IMG/VR virus record: IMGVR_UViG_3300025853_000411
Span: 1-30,827 of that record
Reading direction: 5' to 3' (one strand)
DNA: 30,827 nt
Origin: a virus
The notes under the pieces were generated by a model. That model was not told the origin of the DNA and did not search any database. It saw only the letters and a program-made list of their open reading frames with translations. Below are positions 13,667 to 22,567 of the stretch, piece by piece. The translations under genes were made by a program, and so were the position numbers. Numbering within the stretch: the first letter of the stretch is position 1; each line of letters starts with the position of its first letter.

Positions 13667-14950
13667 ATGGCTGATACAACGACAACAACGTATGGTCTAA
13701 CCAAGCCAGAAGTGGGAGCTTCTGCCGATACTTGGGGTACGAAATTAAACACGAACCTAGACACCATTGATGATCTTCTTGATGGAACTACGCCTATTGC
13801 GCCAAACCTGACTGCGGGTTCTTGGGAGATTGGTGGCGTTGCGGTTACAGCAACTGCGGCTGAGTTGAATGAAGCGGGTGATTTTGCTGGGGCATTCACT
13901 TTGCCCACGACTGACGGAACAAACGGTCAAGTATTGCAGACAAATGGCTCTGGGGTGCTTACGTTTGCTGATAGTAGTGGGGGTATTAGTGGCACAGACA
14001 CGACAACTCGTTTAATTATCGGGCAAAATACTGGCTCCCCATCAACGGGGAATCAGGTGATTTATGGGCCATCTGCTGGCGCATCTATAACAACGGCAAC
14101 GGGCTGCACTCTAATTGGACGTTACGCGGGGACTTCTATTACAACAGGTGATCAATCAACCTTGGTTGGCGATGGCGCTGGTGACTCTATTACCACTGGA
14201 CTTTATAACACAGCCCTTGGGGTTGGGGCTTTGGGTAATGTCACCACGCAACAGCAAAATACAGCCTTAGGTTATGCGGCTATGAATAGCTCAACGGCTA
14301 CACAAAGCATTGGGATCGGCTACGCTGCACTAAACGCTAATTCTGGAACTCAGAACGTTGGCATCGGCTGGGCTGCGGCATCTAACAGCTCATCTGGTGG
14401 TTCTGATAATGTTGCAGTCGGTAGTGTAGCTGGGAATGGGGTTAGCGGCGATAACAATACTTGTATTGGATCATACTCAGGGGGAAATAGTTCCCCGTTT
14501 AATGTCGGATCAAATAGTAATCGCATAGTTCTGGGCGATAATTCTATTACTAACGCTTACGTTGCGGTCGCTTGGACTGTCACATCAGACGCACGCGACA
14601 AAACAGATGTAGCGCCCCTGCCATCTAGCCTAGACTTTGTTGATGCACTAAACCCTGTCACCTTTAAATGGGACAAGCGTTCAAAGTATTGGGTCAAGGA
14701 TGAAGATGACAACGTCATTGAGACACCTACGCCAGACGGAACGCATAAAGAGGATCGCCCATTCGCTGGTTTCCTTGCGCAAGAGGTGCAGCAAGTCATT
14801 GATGACCTTGGCTACGTTGACGATGTAATCGTAGATAACGAGCAGCCAGATTTGGTAAAAATTAAAGAAACCGCGTTAATCCCTGTACTGGTCAAAGCGG
14901 TGCAAGAATTAAGCGCGAAGGTTAAGGTGCTTGAAGCTGCGGCGGGGTAA
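13667..14950 (+). CDS. Tail fibre with C-terminal S74 self-cleaving chaperone
   Basis: A 427-aa fibre. The N-terminus TTTTYGLTKPEVGASADTWG with NTNLDTIDDLLDG is a common podophage virion-attachment domain. The middle, about 120-290, has repeats of the kind NTALGYAAMNS, as in left-handed beta-helical trimers. The C-terminus is an S74 endosialidase-type intramolecular chaperone from Ser307 (SDARDKTDV), then FVDALNPVTFKWDKRS, FAGFLAQEVQQVI and a coiled-coil end. Ser307 and Lys312 are the expected catalytic pair, so self-cleavage after trimer folding should work. GGAG precedes the ATG. The best receptor-fibre candidate of the window. Confidence 0.88.
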   Translation: MADTTTTTYGLTKPEVGASADTWGTKLNTNLDTIDDLLDGTTPIAPNLTAGSWEIGGVAVTATAAELNEAGDFAGAFTLPTTDGTNGQVLQTNGSGVLTFADSSGGISGTDTTTRLIIGQNTGSPSTGNQVIYGPSAGASITTATGCTLIGRYAGTSITTGDQSTLVGDGAGDSITTGLYNTALGVGALGNVTTQQQNTALGYAAMNSSTATQSIGIGYAALNANSGTQNVGIGWAAASNSSSGGSDNVAVGSVAGNGVSGDNNTCIGSYSGGNSSPFNVGSNSNRIVLGDNSITNAYVAVAWTVTSDARDKTDVAPLPSSLDFVDALNPVTFKWDKRSKYWVKDEDDNVIETPTPDGTHKEDRPFAGFLAQEVQQVIDDLGYVDDVIVDNEQPDLVKIKETALIPVLVKAVQELSAKVKVLEAAAG

Positions 14951-14955
14951 CATAA

Positions 14956-16449
14956 ATGCCACTCATACCTCTAAAGATACCAGCGGGGTTCTACAGAACA
15001 GGCACTGACCTTGATGCCGCAGGACGCTGGCGCGATGGATCGCTTGTGCGCTGGCGTAATAATTCGCTCAGACCGATTGGCGGCTGGACTGAAAACACGC
15101 TATTCGGCACAGATGGCGACTTAGGGATGACCAACGCACCGCGCGGCATGCACACTTGGCAGGCCATTGATGGAACGCGCTATATCGCGGCTGGGTCAAA
15201 CAATCAGCTTTATGCGGCACTTGCGTCAAACACAACGTATGACATTACCCCGTCTGGGCTGACAGCGGGGCAAGTTGATGCTGTGTTTGAGGATGGCTAT
15301 GGTTACGGCGCATATGGGCGCGAGACATACGGCACTGCGCGTACCACTGGGACACTCATTGAGGCTACAACGTGGAGCTTGGACAACTGGGGCGAATACC
15401 TCGTTGCCTGTTCATCTGCTGACGGCAAGTTGTACGAGTGGCAGCTAAATGGCGCAGTCGCAGCCGCGCAAATCTCAAACGCGCCAGTTGATAACCTTGG
15501 CCTAATCGTTACAGAGGAGCGCTTCCTGTTTGCACTTGGCGCGGGCGGCAACCCTCGCAAGGTGCAGTGGAGTGACCGCGAGGACAACACAACATGGACA
15601 CCAGCATCCACAAACGAGGCTGGCGACATTGAGTTACAATCGGCGGGCGAAATCCAAACAGCGATCCGAACACGCGGTCAAACGCTAATCCTAACCACAA
15701 CATCAGCGCATACGGCGCGATACATCGGCCCACCCTACGTTTACTCTGTGGAGCGTGTCGGAACGTCATGCGGTGTTATTTCGCGCCAAGCTGTGGCAGA
15801 CGTTGATGCAGGCACGTTCTGGATGGGCCAGCGTGGTTTCTTTGGTTTCAACGGTAATACTGTGACAGAGATACCTTGCGATGTTCACGATTACGTCTTT
15901 GGCGACATCAACACAAGCCAGATCAGCAAGACATGGGCCTTGGCAAATGGTCAGTTTGGCGAAATCTGGTGGTTCTACTGTTCATCAGGCTCTAACGAGA
16001 TTGATCGCTATGTGGCATACGATTACAAAGAGGGCCACTGGCTAATTGGCGATCTATCCCGCACATGCGGCGTTGAGCGCGGCGTGTTTACCTATCCCAT
16101 GCTGATTGATGGTAGTGCGGTAGTTTATGACCATGAGCGCGGCTTGGCGCACAGTGGTGGGACAGTCTACGCTGAAAGCGGGCCAATCAGCATTGGCAAC
16201 GGCGACAACATCATGCAAGTTACTGACCTCATCACTGACGAGCAGACGCAAGGCGATGTCAACGTAACGTTCAAAAGCCGTTTTTACCCGAATGACACTG
16301 AGTATACGCACGGGCCATACACTCCCTCAGACCCAACGTCTGTGCGGTTCTCAGGCCGTCAGGTGCGCATGAAAGTGGAAGGCCAGACACTGGCAAACTG
16401 GAAGGTCGGCACAATGCGCGTTGATGCTAAAGCGGGTGGGCGTAGGTAA
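14956..16449 (+). CDS. P22 gp10-like tail hub / DNA stabilisation protein
   Basis: A 497-aa protein of the Phage_stabilise (P22 gp10) type, the hub that closes the head and connects tail fibres or needle. Family features: PAGFYRTGTDLDAAGRWRDG at residues 9-28, then LVRWRNNSLRPIGGW, HTWQAIDGTRYIAAGSNNQL, a central EERFLFALGAGGNPRKVQWS with DNTTWTP, QTLILTTTSAHTARYIG and FWMGQRGFFGFNG. The C-terminus ends VGTMRVDAKAGGRR. Length and motif order fit the family. It overlaps the next gene through TAATG. High confidence from the whole motif order. Confidence 0.88.
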   Translation: MPLIPLKIPAGFYRTGTDLDAAGRWRDGSLVRWRNNSLRPIGGWTENTLFGTDGDLGMTNAPRGMHTWQAIDGTRYIAAGSNNQLYAALASNTTYDITPSGLTAGQVDAVFEDGYGYGAYGRETYGTARTTGTLIEATTWSLDNWGEYLVACSSADGKLYEWQLNGAVAAAQISNAPVDNLGLIVTEERFLFALGAGGNPRKVQWSDREDNTTWTPASTNEAGDIELQSAGEIQTAIRTRGQTLILTTTSAHTARYIGPPYVYSVERVGTSCGVISRQAVADVDAGTFWMGQRGFFGFNGNTVTEIPCDVHDYVFGDINTSQISKTWALANGQFGEIWWFYCSSGSNEIDRYVAYDYKEGHWLIGDLSRTCGVERGVFTYPMLIDGSAVVYDHERGLAHSGGTVYAESGPISIGNGDNIMQVTDLITDEQTQGDVNVTFKSRFYPNDTEYTHGPYTPSDPTSVRFSGRQVRMKVEGQTLANWKVGTMRVDAKAGGRR

Positions 16450-17102
16450 TGGCAGCACCCGTATTACCGCCAATCACGGACAACCTCAAAACGTGGGGTC
16501 GTGAGCTTACAACGTATTTGCAGCGTCAATTGCCGCGTTTGTACTTCAAAACGTCTACAGACAGCCCAGCGGAAAATGGCATTATTCTGTGGGACGAAAC
16601 GAACAAGTATCCTGTTGTGTCCAAGGATGGCGCGTTTGTGCAGATCGTCTTAGAGGATGGTCAATACGCTGGCGCAGTCACGACAGACCAGACAGCGGCA
16701 TCCACAAACACAGCGTATGCTTTAACGTACACCTCTAGCATTGCTGAGGGCGTAACAAATGGAACGCCTGCAAGTCGCATTGTGTTCGCTGAAGCTGGTC
16801 AATACATGATTAGCTTTTCTGCGCAGATTGCGTCAACGTCCAGCAGCACAGTGAACTTCTGGTTTTGGCCTCGTATCAACGGGGTAGATGTCACGGGATC
16901 AACGATGAAAAACGCGCTGCACCAAAACGGTTCGGTGCTGGTTGTGTCACGCTCTGCGATTTTTGATGTAAGTGCCAATGATTATTTAGAGGCTATGTGG
17001 GCAGTAGATAGCACAAGCGGGTTTTTAGATGCCACGGCTGCAACTGCATTTGCGCCTGCCGCGCCTGCGTCAACAATTGCAATTACGAGGTTGCACGGAT
17101 GA
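16449..17102 (+). CDS. Short tail fibre with C1q-like tip (217 aa)
   Basis: The N-terminus MAAPVLPPITDNLKTWGREL contains a helix that probably attaches to the hub or virion. From about residue 75 there is a C1q/TNF-like jelly-roll: TAYALTYTSSIAEGV, ASRIVFAEAGQYMISFSAQI, NFWFWPRINGVDV, AIFDVSANDYLEAMW and the end STIAITRLHG. This fold forms trimers and is common in phage receptor tips. It starts by TAATG overlap with the hub gene and ends by ATGA overlap with the next, so all three are translated together. Confidence 0.75.
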   Translation: MAAPVLPPITDNLKTWGRELTTYLQRQLPRLYFKTSTDSPAENGIILWDETNKYPVVSKDGAFVQIVLEDGQYAGAVTTDQTAASTNTAYALTYTSSIAEGVTNGTPASRIVFAEAGQYMISFSAQIASTSSSTVNFWFWPRINGVDVTGSTMKNALHQNGSVLVVSRSAIFDVSANDYLEAMWAVDSTSGFLDATAATAFAPAAPASTIAITRLHG

Positions 17103-17473
17103 ATGCGCACAATCCTATAAGTGAATTAGAGCGTTGCCGAGGGTGGATTGAAGCGGCACTTGATAAAAATGACAACCTAAACACTTGGGAAGAGGTTTTA
17201 GGTGGCATTGCTTCGGGTCATATGCAATTTTGGCCAAAACCAAAAGGATGTATTATAACGCAAGTTGTGATATATCACGACAGAAAGGCTCTGCATGTAT
17301 TTCTCGCCGGAGGTGAGTTGGATGCAATCACAGACATGACCGAAGAGGTTGTTGAGTGGGCCAAACGCCAAGGATGTTCATTTGCAACATTTGATGGTAG
17401 AATGGGCTGGAAGAAGCCGTTGAAAAAATTAGGATGGAAAGAAAAGTCCATCACAATGCAAATGGAGTTTTAA
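17099..17473 (+). CDS. GNAT-fold-like small phage protein (124 aa)
   Basis: A compact alpha/beta protein. It has an N-terminal helix, then CIITQVVIYHDRKALHVFLA strands, a MTEEVVEWAKRQGC helix, FATFDGRMGWKKPLKKLGW and a last strand MQMEF. This order resembles truncated GNAT-like proteins found near tail or ejection genes in many podophages, where enzymatic activity has not been shown. The classical acetyl-CoA-binding loop is not obvious, so it may be a structural fold only. It overlaps the fibre gene by ATGA. Confidence 0.6.
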   Translation: MNAHNPISELERCRGWIEAALDKNDNLNTWEEVLGGIASGHMQFWPKPKGCIITQVVIYHDRKALHVFLAGGELDAITDMTEEVVEWAKRQGCSFATFDGRMGWKKPLKKLGWKEKSITMQMEF

Positions 17474-17474
17474 T

Positions 17475-18155
17475 ATGCGCGGTAAGCAAGAAAAAACGCA
17501 AGAGCTTACGCCTGAAGCAAAAGAGCAATACCAATTAGCCAAGCAGTTGGGAGCAATTGGTACGCCAATGTATCGAGGGCCAGAGATCGCGGCGGTTAAT
17601 CAGGCTGAATTGGCGTCTCGAGGTAATGTTAATGAGATGGCTTCAGCTCTTGGCTTGCAGGGCGCAGGCTCTTTATCAATTGGCGCTCCAACAGCAACGC
17701 AAGGCGGCGTAACTGGTTACACGACATATCAAGGCGGCCAAGCTGCTTTGGACATGCTGAAGCGTTTTGAGCCTGGCAGATACAAAGCTCTAATGGACAT
17801 GATGATTGATCCAGTAACTGGAAAGATGCCTGACTTTGTGTCGGGATCAACGCCTGCTGCTCAGGCTGCTCCAGCGAGTTCTGGTGGTGGCGGCGGTGAT
17901 GATGGGCCAAACATGCGTGAGTTTATGGATCAAGCAAGAGAAAATGCGAGGAAGCCGAGTAGCGTACCCTACACTGGAGACTATCCAAATATGTCGTCTA
18001 TGCCTGCAATAGCGGGTTATACGACGCCAGCTACTCCAGCAGAAAGCACTTTCGCTTCTGATTTGTCACGTTCCTTAACCGACAGTTCATACGATCCTCC
18101 GGGAACTGTATTCTCTCGCACAGTAGACAAGTTAAAGACAGGATTGTTGGGGTAA
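17475..18155 (+). CDS. Hypothetical internal/virion protein (226 aa)
   Basis: No family recognised. Helical start rich in Glu/Lys/Gln (QELTPEAKEQYQLAKQLG), a Gly/Ala/Thr-rich middle with a GGGGGDDG linker, and the C-terminal sequence FSRTVDKLKTGLLG. The last segment is shared with the 529-aa protein at 6380, where the genes have 17 identical bases. It is the first gene of a run of Ala/Gln-rich candidate ejection proteins. No signal peptide or membrane helix is visible. Confidence 0.65.
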   Translation: MRGKQEKTQELTPEAKEQYQLAKQLGAIGTPMYRGPEIAAVNQAELASRGNVNEMASALGLQGAGSLSIGAPTATQGGVTGYTTYQGGQAALDMLKRFEPGRYKALMDMMIDPVTGKMPDFVSGSTPAAQAAPASSGGGGGDDGPNMREFMDQARENARKPSSVPYTGDYPNMSSMPAIAGYTTPATPAESTFASDLSRSLTDSSYDPPGTVFSRTVDKLKTGLLG

Positions 18156-18159
18156 GCAC

Positions 18160-19212
18160 ATGGGACAAGCAGCAGGACAGCCAACACAAGAATTTCCAAC
18201 AGGAGGGGATGTGTACACAAATTCAGCATTCCCGATTAAAAACGAACTTACAACAGGAGGCCCAAGACCAACCGATTTTGTTCCTCCTACTCCAACCCCA
18301 ATGGTGCAACCAACTGGGCCGAGTGTTTTTCAGCAATCTGCGGGGTATCTTGGCCAAGCAGGTCAGACTTATGGAAACTTGGCAAACTTCCAAGCGCCAA
18401 CGGCTCAAGCTGCGCAAATATCGCCAGCATCAACTATGCAGGGCGTGGGTCAGGCGGGTCAGCCAATCCAAGCGGGTCAGATCGCTCAAACCAACATCGG
18501 TCAATACATGTCACCTTATACGCAGCAAGTTATTGAGCGCGGTGAGGCAGACATTGCAAGGCAGCGTGAGAAAGCTCTAAACCAGCTAGGCGCATCCGCC
18601 ACTGCAGCAGGCGCATTTGGCGGATCTCGTCAAGGTTTGGCTGAGGGTGAAACGTATGGCCAGTATGGTCGTATGGCTGCCGACTTTGCGGCACAGCAGC
18701 GTCAAAATGCGTTCCAACAAGCTCAACAAGCTGCTCAGTTTGATATTGGCACAGGCATGCAGGCACAGCAGCTCAATCAGCGTGCGGCAGAGGCAGCGGC
18801 AGCGCGTGAGCAAGCAGCACGCTCAGGTAATATGGCGGCAGCTAACCAGTTTGCTATGCAGCAAGCACAGCTTGAGCAGCAAGCAAATTTGTCCAACCAG
18901 CAAGCATCTCTAGCAGGTGCAGGCGTGCAGCAAGCAGGCGCGGCAGGCCTTGGCGGCCTTGCTGGTCAGGCATTCGGTATGGGCCAATCTGCACAGCAAG
19001 CTGTTCAACAGCAAGCTATGCAACAGCGTATGCTAGAGCAGCAGATCCTTGACGCACAACGCGCTCAATATCAGTCTCAAGTGGGCGCACCTCTAGCTGG
19101 CCTCGGTCTGACAAGCTCAATCTTAGCAGGACTGCCTGCGAACCAAGGAACGTCGTACCGTCCTGGCTTGCTTGACTATGTAATGGCTGGCTCAAAGTTG
19201 CTGCCCTTTTAA
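18160..19212 (+). CDS. Gln/Ala-rich candidate internal ejection protein (350 aa)
   Basis: Residues ~105-330 are long helices rich in Gln and Ala, with marine-podophage-typical IGQYMSPYTQQVIERGEADI, then KALNQLGASATAAGAFGGSR and repeated AQQAAQ-like segments. A Gly-rich hydrophobic patch lies near 250-275. Such Ala/Gln-rich helical proteins are usually packed inside the head and leave with DNA to form a channel in the host envelope. Translation begins five bases after the preceding gene. The ejection role is inference from composition and position. Confidence 0.7.
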   Translation: MGQAAGQPTQEFPTGGDVYTNSAFPIKNELTTGGPRPTDFVPPTPTPMVQPTGPSVFQQSAGYLGQAGQTYGNLANFQAPTAQAAQISPASTMQGVGQAGQPIQAGQIAQTNIGQYMSPYTQQVIERGEADIARQREKALNQLGASATAAGAFGGSRQGLAEGETYGQYGRMAADFAAQQRQNAFQQAQQAAQFDIGTGMQAQQLNQRAAEAAAAREQAARSGNMAAANQFAMQQAQLEQQANLSNQQASLAGAGVQQAGAAGLGGLAGQAFGMGQSAQQAVQQQAMQQRMLEQQILDAQRAQYQSQVGAPLAGLGLTSSILAGLPANQGTSYRPGLLDYVMAGSKLLPF

Positions 19213-19225
19213 GTAGGAAGAGATA

Positions 19226-20515
19226 ATGTTTGGCATAAACGCAAACCCTAAAACAGACAGCCAATCAGCTAATCGCCCAGAATTTACTTTTGCTGAACGA
19301 TTGGGTCAGGCGGCTGCAATACTTAGCCCGCTCAATCCTGCGTCTGCGACTTACCTACAAGAAAGCGAAAGAGCTTTGGCGCGTCGTGAAAAAGATTTCA
19401 CGCGCAATCAATCAGTTGCCGAATTAAAACGCCGAGCAGATACTGGCGATACTCTTGCAGCTCGTTACCTGTCAGCCATTGAAACAGGCGCTGTAGAACC
19501 CGGCGCAGGCTTTGGATCGTACTTGCAAGAGCTTTCCCGCGAAGAGCAATTCAATCGTCAGCAGGGAGCCATTGCAGGCCGAGAGCAGGCGAAATTGGCT
19601 CGTGAGACAGAAATGCGCAATAAGACTGCCGAAATGCTTCGTGCGCAGGGTATGGAAGGTGCGGCATCTCTTGTTGAAGGTGGGCTATTTACAGGGCAAC
19701 AGGCGATTGAATTTGCGCGTAGCAATGAAAAGGCTGCATTAGCTGAACGAGCGGCTGCGGCGATCCAAGCTGGAAACAATCAAGAAGCTATGGCAATTTT
19801 AACCCAGCTATCCCCAGCGGCTATGGGGCAGCAGCTTGCGGTTCAGGCTGCTAAAACGCAAGAGCTAACAATGCCGCAGATCCTAGATCAAGGGGCTGTT
19901 ACAGTTACTTACCCAGATGGAGACATCAACAACCCTCAAGTCACTGTGAACGAAGAGGTTATAGCTGCACGAAATGCAGTGAAAGAGCAGACAAAAGAGC
20001 TGCCCAATAGATTGCAAGCTGAAGAGGAAACAGACTTTAATAATATCAGCACTGTAGACAACCTCAGCGCGGCTATACAAAATGTTGTTGATTTGTTTGG
20101 ATATGACGACAAGACTGGCCAATTTAAAGGGCCGCTAAAGCTGGGTGTGGACGCCTACGTCACAGGCAAATTGGGTGGTGTTGGATTAGGTGGAAAAGAA
20201 ACCTCAGAGTTAGCAAGCGCAAGATCTAGATACAGCGAGTTGCTCAACATTATCGTCAACGAGAGTTTGCGTCTTAATAAAGGCCCACAGACTGAGGGTG
20301 ACGCAATTCGGGCTGCAAATGAACTTCAAGCAGCTTCTGATGAAAGAACAGCTCTGGCAGCTCTTGAGAACTTGTTGAAAGTTAATGAGAGAAAAAGACA
20401 GCTTACAATACGGAAAATTATGAACCGCAGGGAGCGGTATGGAGTATCTACAGATGTTCCGATCCCAGAGCCAATTGAAATGCCTAAGCTAAATTGGAAG
20501 ATCGTAAAGCCATGA
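19226..20515 (+). CDS. Candidate internal virion protein (429 aa)
   Basis: A mostly helical protein. The N-terminal part has FAERLGQAAAILSPLNPAS, then long Arg/Gln/Glu-rich helices at ~45-215. The second half is more folded: KGPLKLGVDAYVTGKLGGVG, then SRYSELLNIIVNESLRLNKG and a helical end. AGGAAGAG precedes the ATG. Its ATGA overlap with the 20512 gene couples it to the large internal protein. Amphipathic helices and the operon position support a DNA-ejection component; no enzymatic motif is seen. Confidence 0.7.
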   Translation: MFGINANPKTDSQSANRPEFTFAERLGQAAAILSPLNPASATYLQESERALARREKDFTRNQSVAELKRRADTGDTLAARYLSAIETGAVEPGAGFGSYLQELSREEQFNRQQGAIAGREQAKLARETEMRNKTAEMLRAQGMEGAASLVEGGLFTGQQAIEFARSNEKAALAERAAAAIQAGNNQEAMAILTQLSPAAMGQQLAVQAAKTQELTMPQILDQGAVTVTYPDGDINNPQVTVNEEVIAARNAVKEQTKELPNRLQAEEETDFNNISTVDNLSAAIQNVVDLFGYDDKTGQFKGPLKLGVDAYVTGKLGGVGLGGKETSELASARSRYSELLNIIVNESLRLNKGPQTEGDAIRAANELQAASDERTALAALENLLKVNERKRQLTIRKIMNRRERYGVSTDVPIPEPIEMPKLNWKIVKP

Positions 20516-22557
20516 TAATTGAGATTGAAGGTATCGGCCTAGTTGAAGTAGATGACGCATTTGCTGAATTAACGCCTACGCAGCAAAATGAGTTCGTTAA
20601 TCAAATCCGACGCGAAGTAGAGTTGGGGGCGGGAACGAGCGAAGAAGCAAAAGAGCCAGCCGAAACGCAGAGAATTCGATCTATTGCTCAGGGCGCTACA
20701 CTCGGATTTGCTGATGAGCTAGAAGCAGCGCTTCGCAACCCAGCCTCCGCGCTGGGTTCGGCGCTTGGTTTGTCTGAAGGCAAAAACTACAAAGAAAACT
20801 TAGAAACAATTCGCAAGAAGCTAGAAAGTTACCGCAGCGAAAATCCGATTGAAGCATTGGCTTATGAAATGGGCGGGGCAGGCATAACAACATTGGGTCT
20901 AGGAGCGCTCACAGTAGGCACTGGAGGCGCTGCGGCTGGCGCGGCTACATCAGCTCGCCTTGCGCCATTGGCAGCTCGTGCGGCGGCTGTAGGGGCTGCT
21001 GAGGGCGGTTTAGCAGGCTTTGGTGCAGGTGAGGGCGGATTTCAGGAAAGGCTTAAATCTGCTGGGACAGGCGCACTGATCGGCGGCACAGTTGGCGCAG
21101 CAGCTCCGATTGCCGTACAGCAGGTTGGAAAGACAGGTCGTCGCGTAATGGATGCGCTAGGCGTAGGTGGCCAAAAGCGTGCAATGACATTTTCTGAGCG
21201 TAAAATGCTAGAGGCATTTGAGCGTGATGGGCTGACGCCAGAGCAGGCGATGCAGAAGCTAGAAGAAGCCCGTGGAATGGGCATTGAAGACATTACGCCT
21301 GCCGACTTAGGCGAAAACCTTGCAGGCGCTGGATGGCGTGCGCAGGCAACACCTAGCGGCGAGCGCAGTAAAGTCGCCGAGCAGTTTGTTGAGCGTCGTT
21401 CCCGCCAAGCAGAGCAAATTTCTGAGCAAGCGAAAGAAATGTCTGGCGCAGAGGGCGCGACGGGCATTGACTATTTGGACGATTTAGCCGCTAAAACGCA
21501 AGCCGAAGCGCAGCCTGCATATGCAAAAGCATACGAAGTTGAGTTAGATGCTCGGCCATTTCAAAACATGGCAAAAAGCAAAGTCATCCAAGATGCTTAC
21601 GACAAGGCGCTTAGAATTGCTGACATTGACCCAGATGTAGACGTATCTGGGATGCCGAAAGATTTGTCAAAATTCTTTGGCGAAGAGATGCAGGGCGGTG
21701 CGTATGTCGGTATGCCAACTGAGCTGGCGCATGAAATCAAAAAAGGTCTGGATGTTCTAATCGAGGGGCAAACTGATGCCGTGACAAATAAAGTCACTAA
21801 AGAAGGCCGGGCATTGGTTAACCTTAAAAACCGTTGGAATAGCGAAATCATTAATCAAAACGATGCTTACCGCGTTGCGAATGAGCAATTCGCAGACAAT
21901 GCGCGTTTGCGTGATGCATACACAGCAGGTTTTGACTTCACGAAAATATCAGAAAAAGAGCTTGTGAAGCGTGTTGGCAAGATGACGCCGCCAGAAAAAG
22001 AAGCACTGCGTGTCGGCCTAATAAGCCAAGTTGAAGAGCTTGCATCTAAGACCGGAGATGCCACAGACTTTGTAAATACAGTGTTTGGAACGCCAAGAAA
22101 GCGAGCTGCGTTGCGGTTAGCATTTGATGATCCTGCGCAGTTTGAGCAATTTGAGCGTTTTATGAAGTTCCAAGCTGAAAAAGTAAAAACAACGCGCAAA
22201 GTCATGGGTGGATCTGCTACAGCAGAGCGTATGATGCAGGCAGCCGACGCAGACATTGATCCATCATCAATATTCAGCATTACTGGTCAGCTTGCGACAG
22301 GCAATGTCCCCGGCGCATTACAGGCGGCAGGATCGCAGGCAGCGGCTCGTGCGGCAGGTATGAGCGAAAAGAGCGCAGCGGAAATGTCGCGCATGTTGTT
22401 TGAGACAGATCCAGCGGCACAACGCGCAATGGTCAATCGTTTGATGCAGCGTCAGGCGGCAGACGAGGCAGCTCGTCGTCAGATCTATAGACGTCCTGAA
22501 GCATATTCAGGTATTATTGGCGCAACAGGCGGCCTACTGGCCGGGCGTAGCGAGTAA
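20512..22557 (+). CDS. Large internal virion / ejection protein (681 aa)
   Basis: Begins MIIEIEGIGLVEVDDAFAEL, then LTPTQQNEFVNQIRREV, a lead that recurs in podophage internal proteins, followed by GATLGFADELEAALRNPASA. Residues ~125-215 are a Gly/Ala-rich hydrophobic region (GAGITTLGLGALTVGTGGAA and more), suited to entering a membrane. The rest is helical and charged. An upstream TTG at 20494 exists, but ATG 20512 overlaps the previous stop as ATGA and the family-like lead starts there. I see no lytic transglycosylase motif. Probably the main channel-forming ejection protein. Confidence 0.75.
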   Translation: MIIEIEGIGLVEVDDAFAELTPTQQNEFVNQIRREVELGAGTSEEAKEPAETQRIRSIAQGATLGFADELEAALRNPASALGSALGLSEGKNYKENLETIRKKLESYRSENPIEALAYEMGGAGITTLGLGALTVGTGGAAAGAATSARLAPLAARAAAVGAAEGGLAGFGAGEGGFQERLKSAGTGALIGGTVGAAAPIAVQQVGKTGRRVMDALGVGGQKRAMTFSERKMLEAFERDGLTPEQAMQKLEEARGMGIEDITPADLGENLAGAGWRAQATPSGERSKVAEQFVERRSRQAEQISEQAKEMSGAEGATGIDYLDDLAAKTQAEAQPAYAKAYEVELDARPFQNMAKSKVIQDAYDKALRIADIDPDVDVSGMPKDLSKFFGEEMQGGAYVGMPTELAHEIKKGLDVLIEGQTDAVTNKVTKEGRALVNLKNRWNSEIINQNDAYRVANEQFADNARLRDAYTAGFDFTKISEKELVKRVGKMTPPEKEALRVGLISQVEELASKTGDATDFVNTVFGTPRKRAALRLAFDDPAQFEQFERFMKFQAEKVKTTRKVMGGSATAERMMQAADADIDPSSIFSITGQLATGNVPGALQAAGSQAAARAAGMSEKSAAEMSRMLFETDPAAQRAMVNRLMQRQAADEAARRQIYRRPEAYSGIIGATGGLLAGRSE

Positions 22558-22567
22558 GGAATAAAAG

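Noticed and set aside
17629-17910. 93-aa minus-strand frame
   Set aside because: Fully inside the 226-aa virion gene; Gln/Leu/Ser-rich composition mirrors that gene and no ribosome site is seen.
18209-18580. 123-aa alternate + strand frame
   Set aside because: Shifted copy of the Gln-rich internal protein gene; lacks a ribosome site and fully overlaps a better gene.
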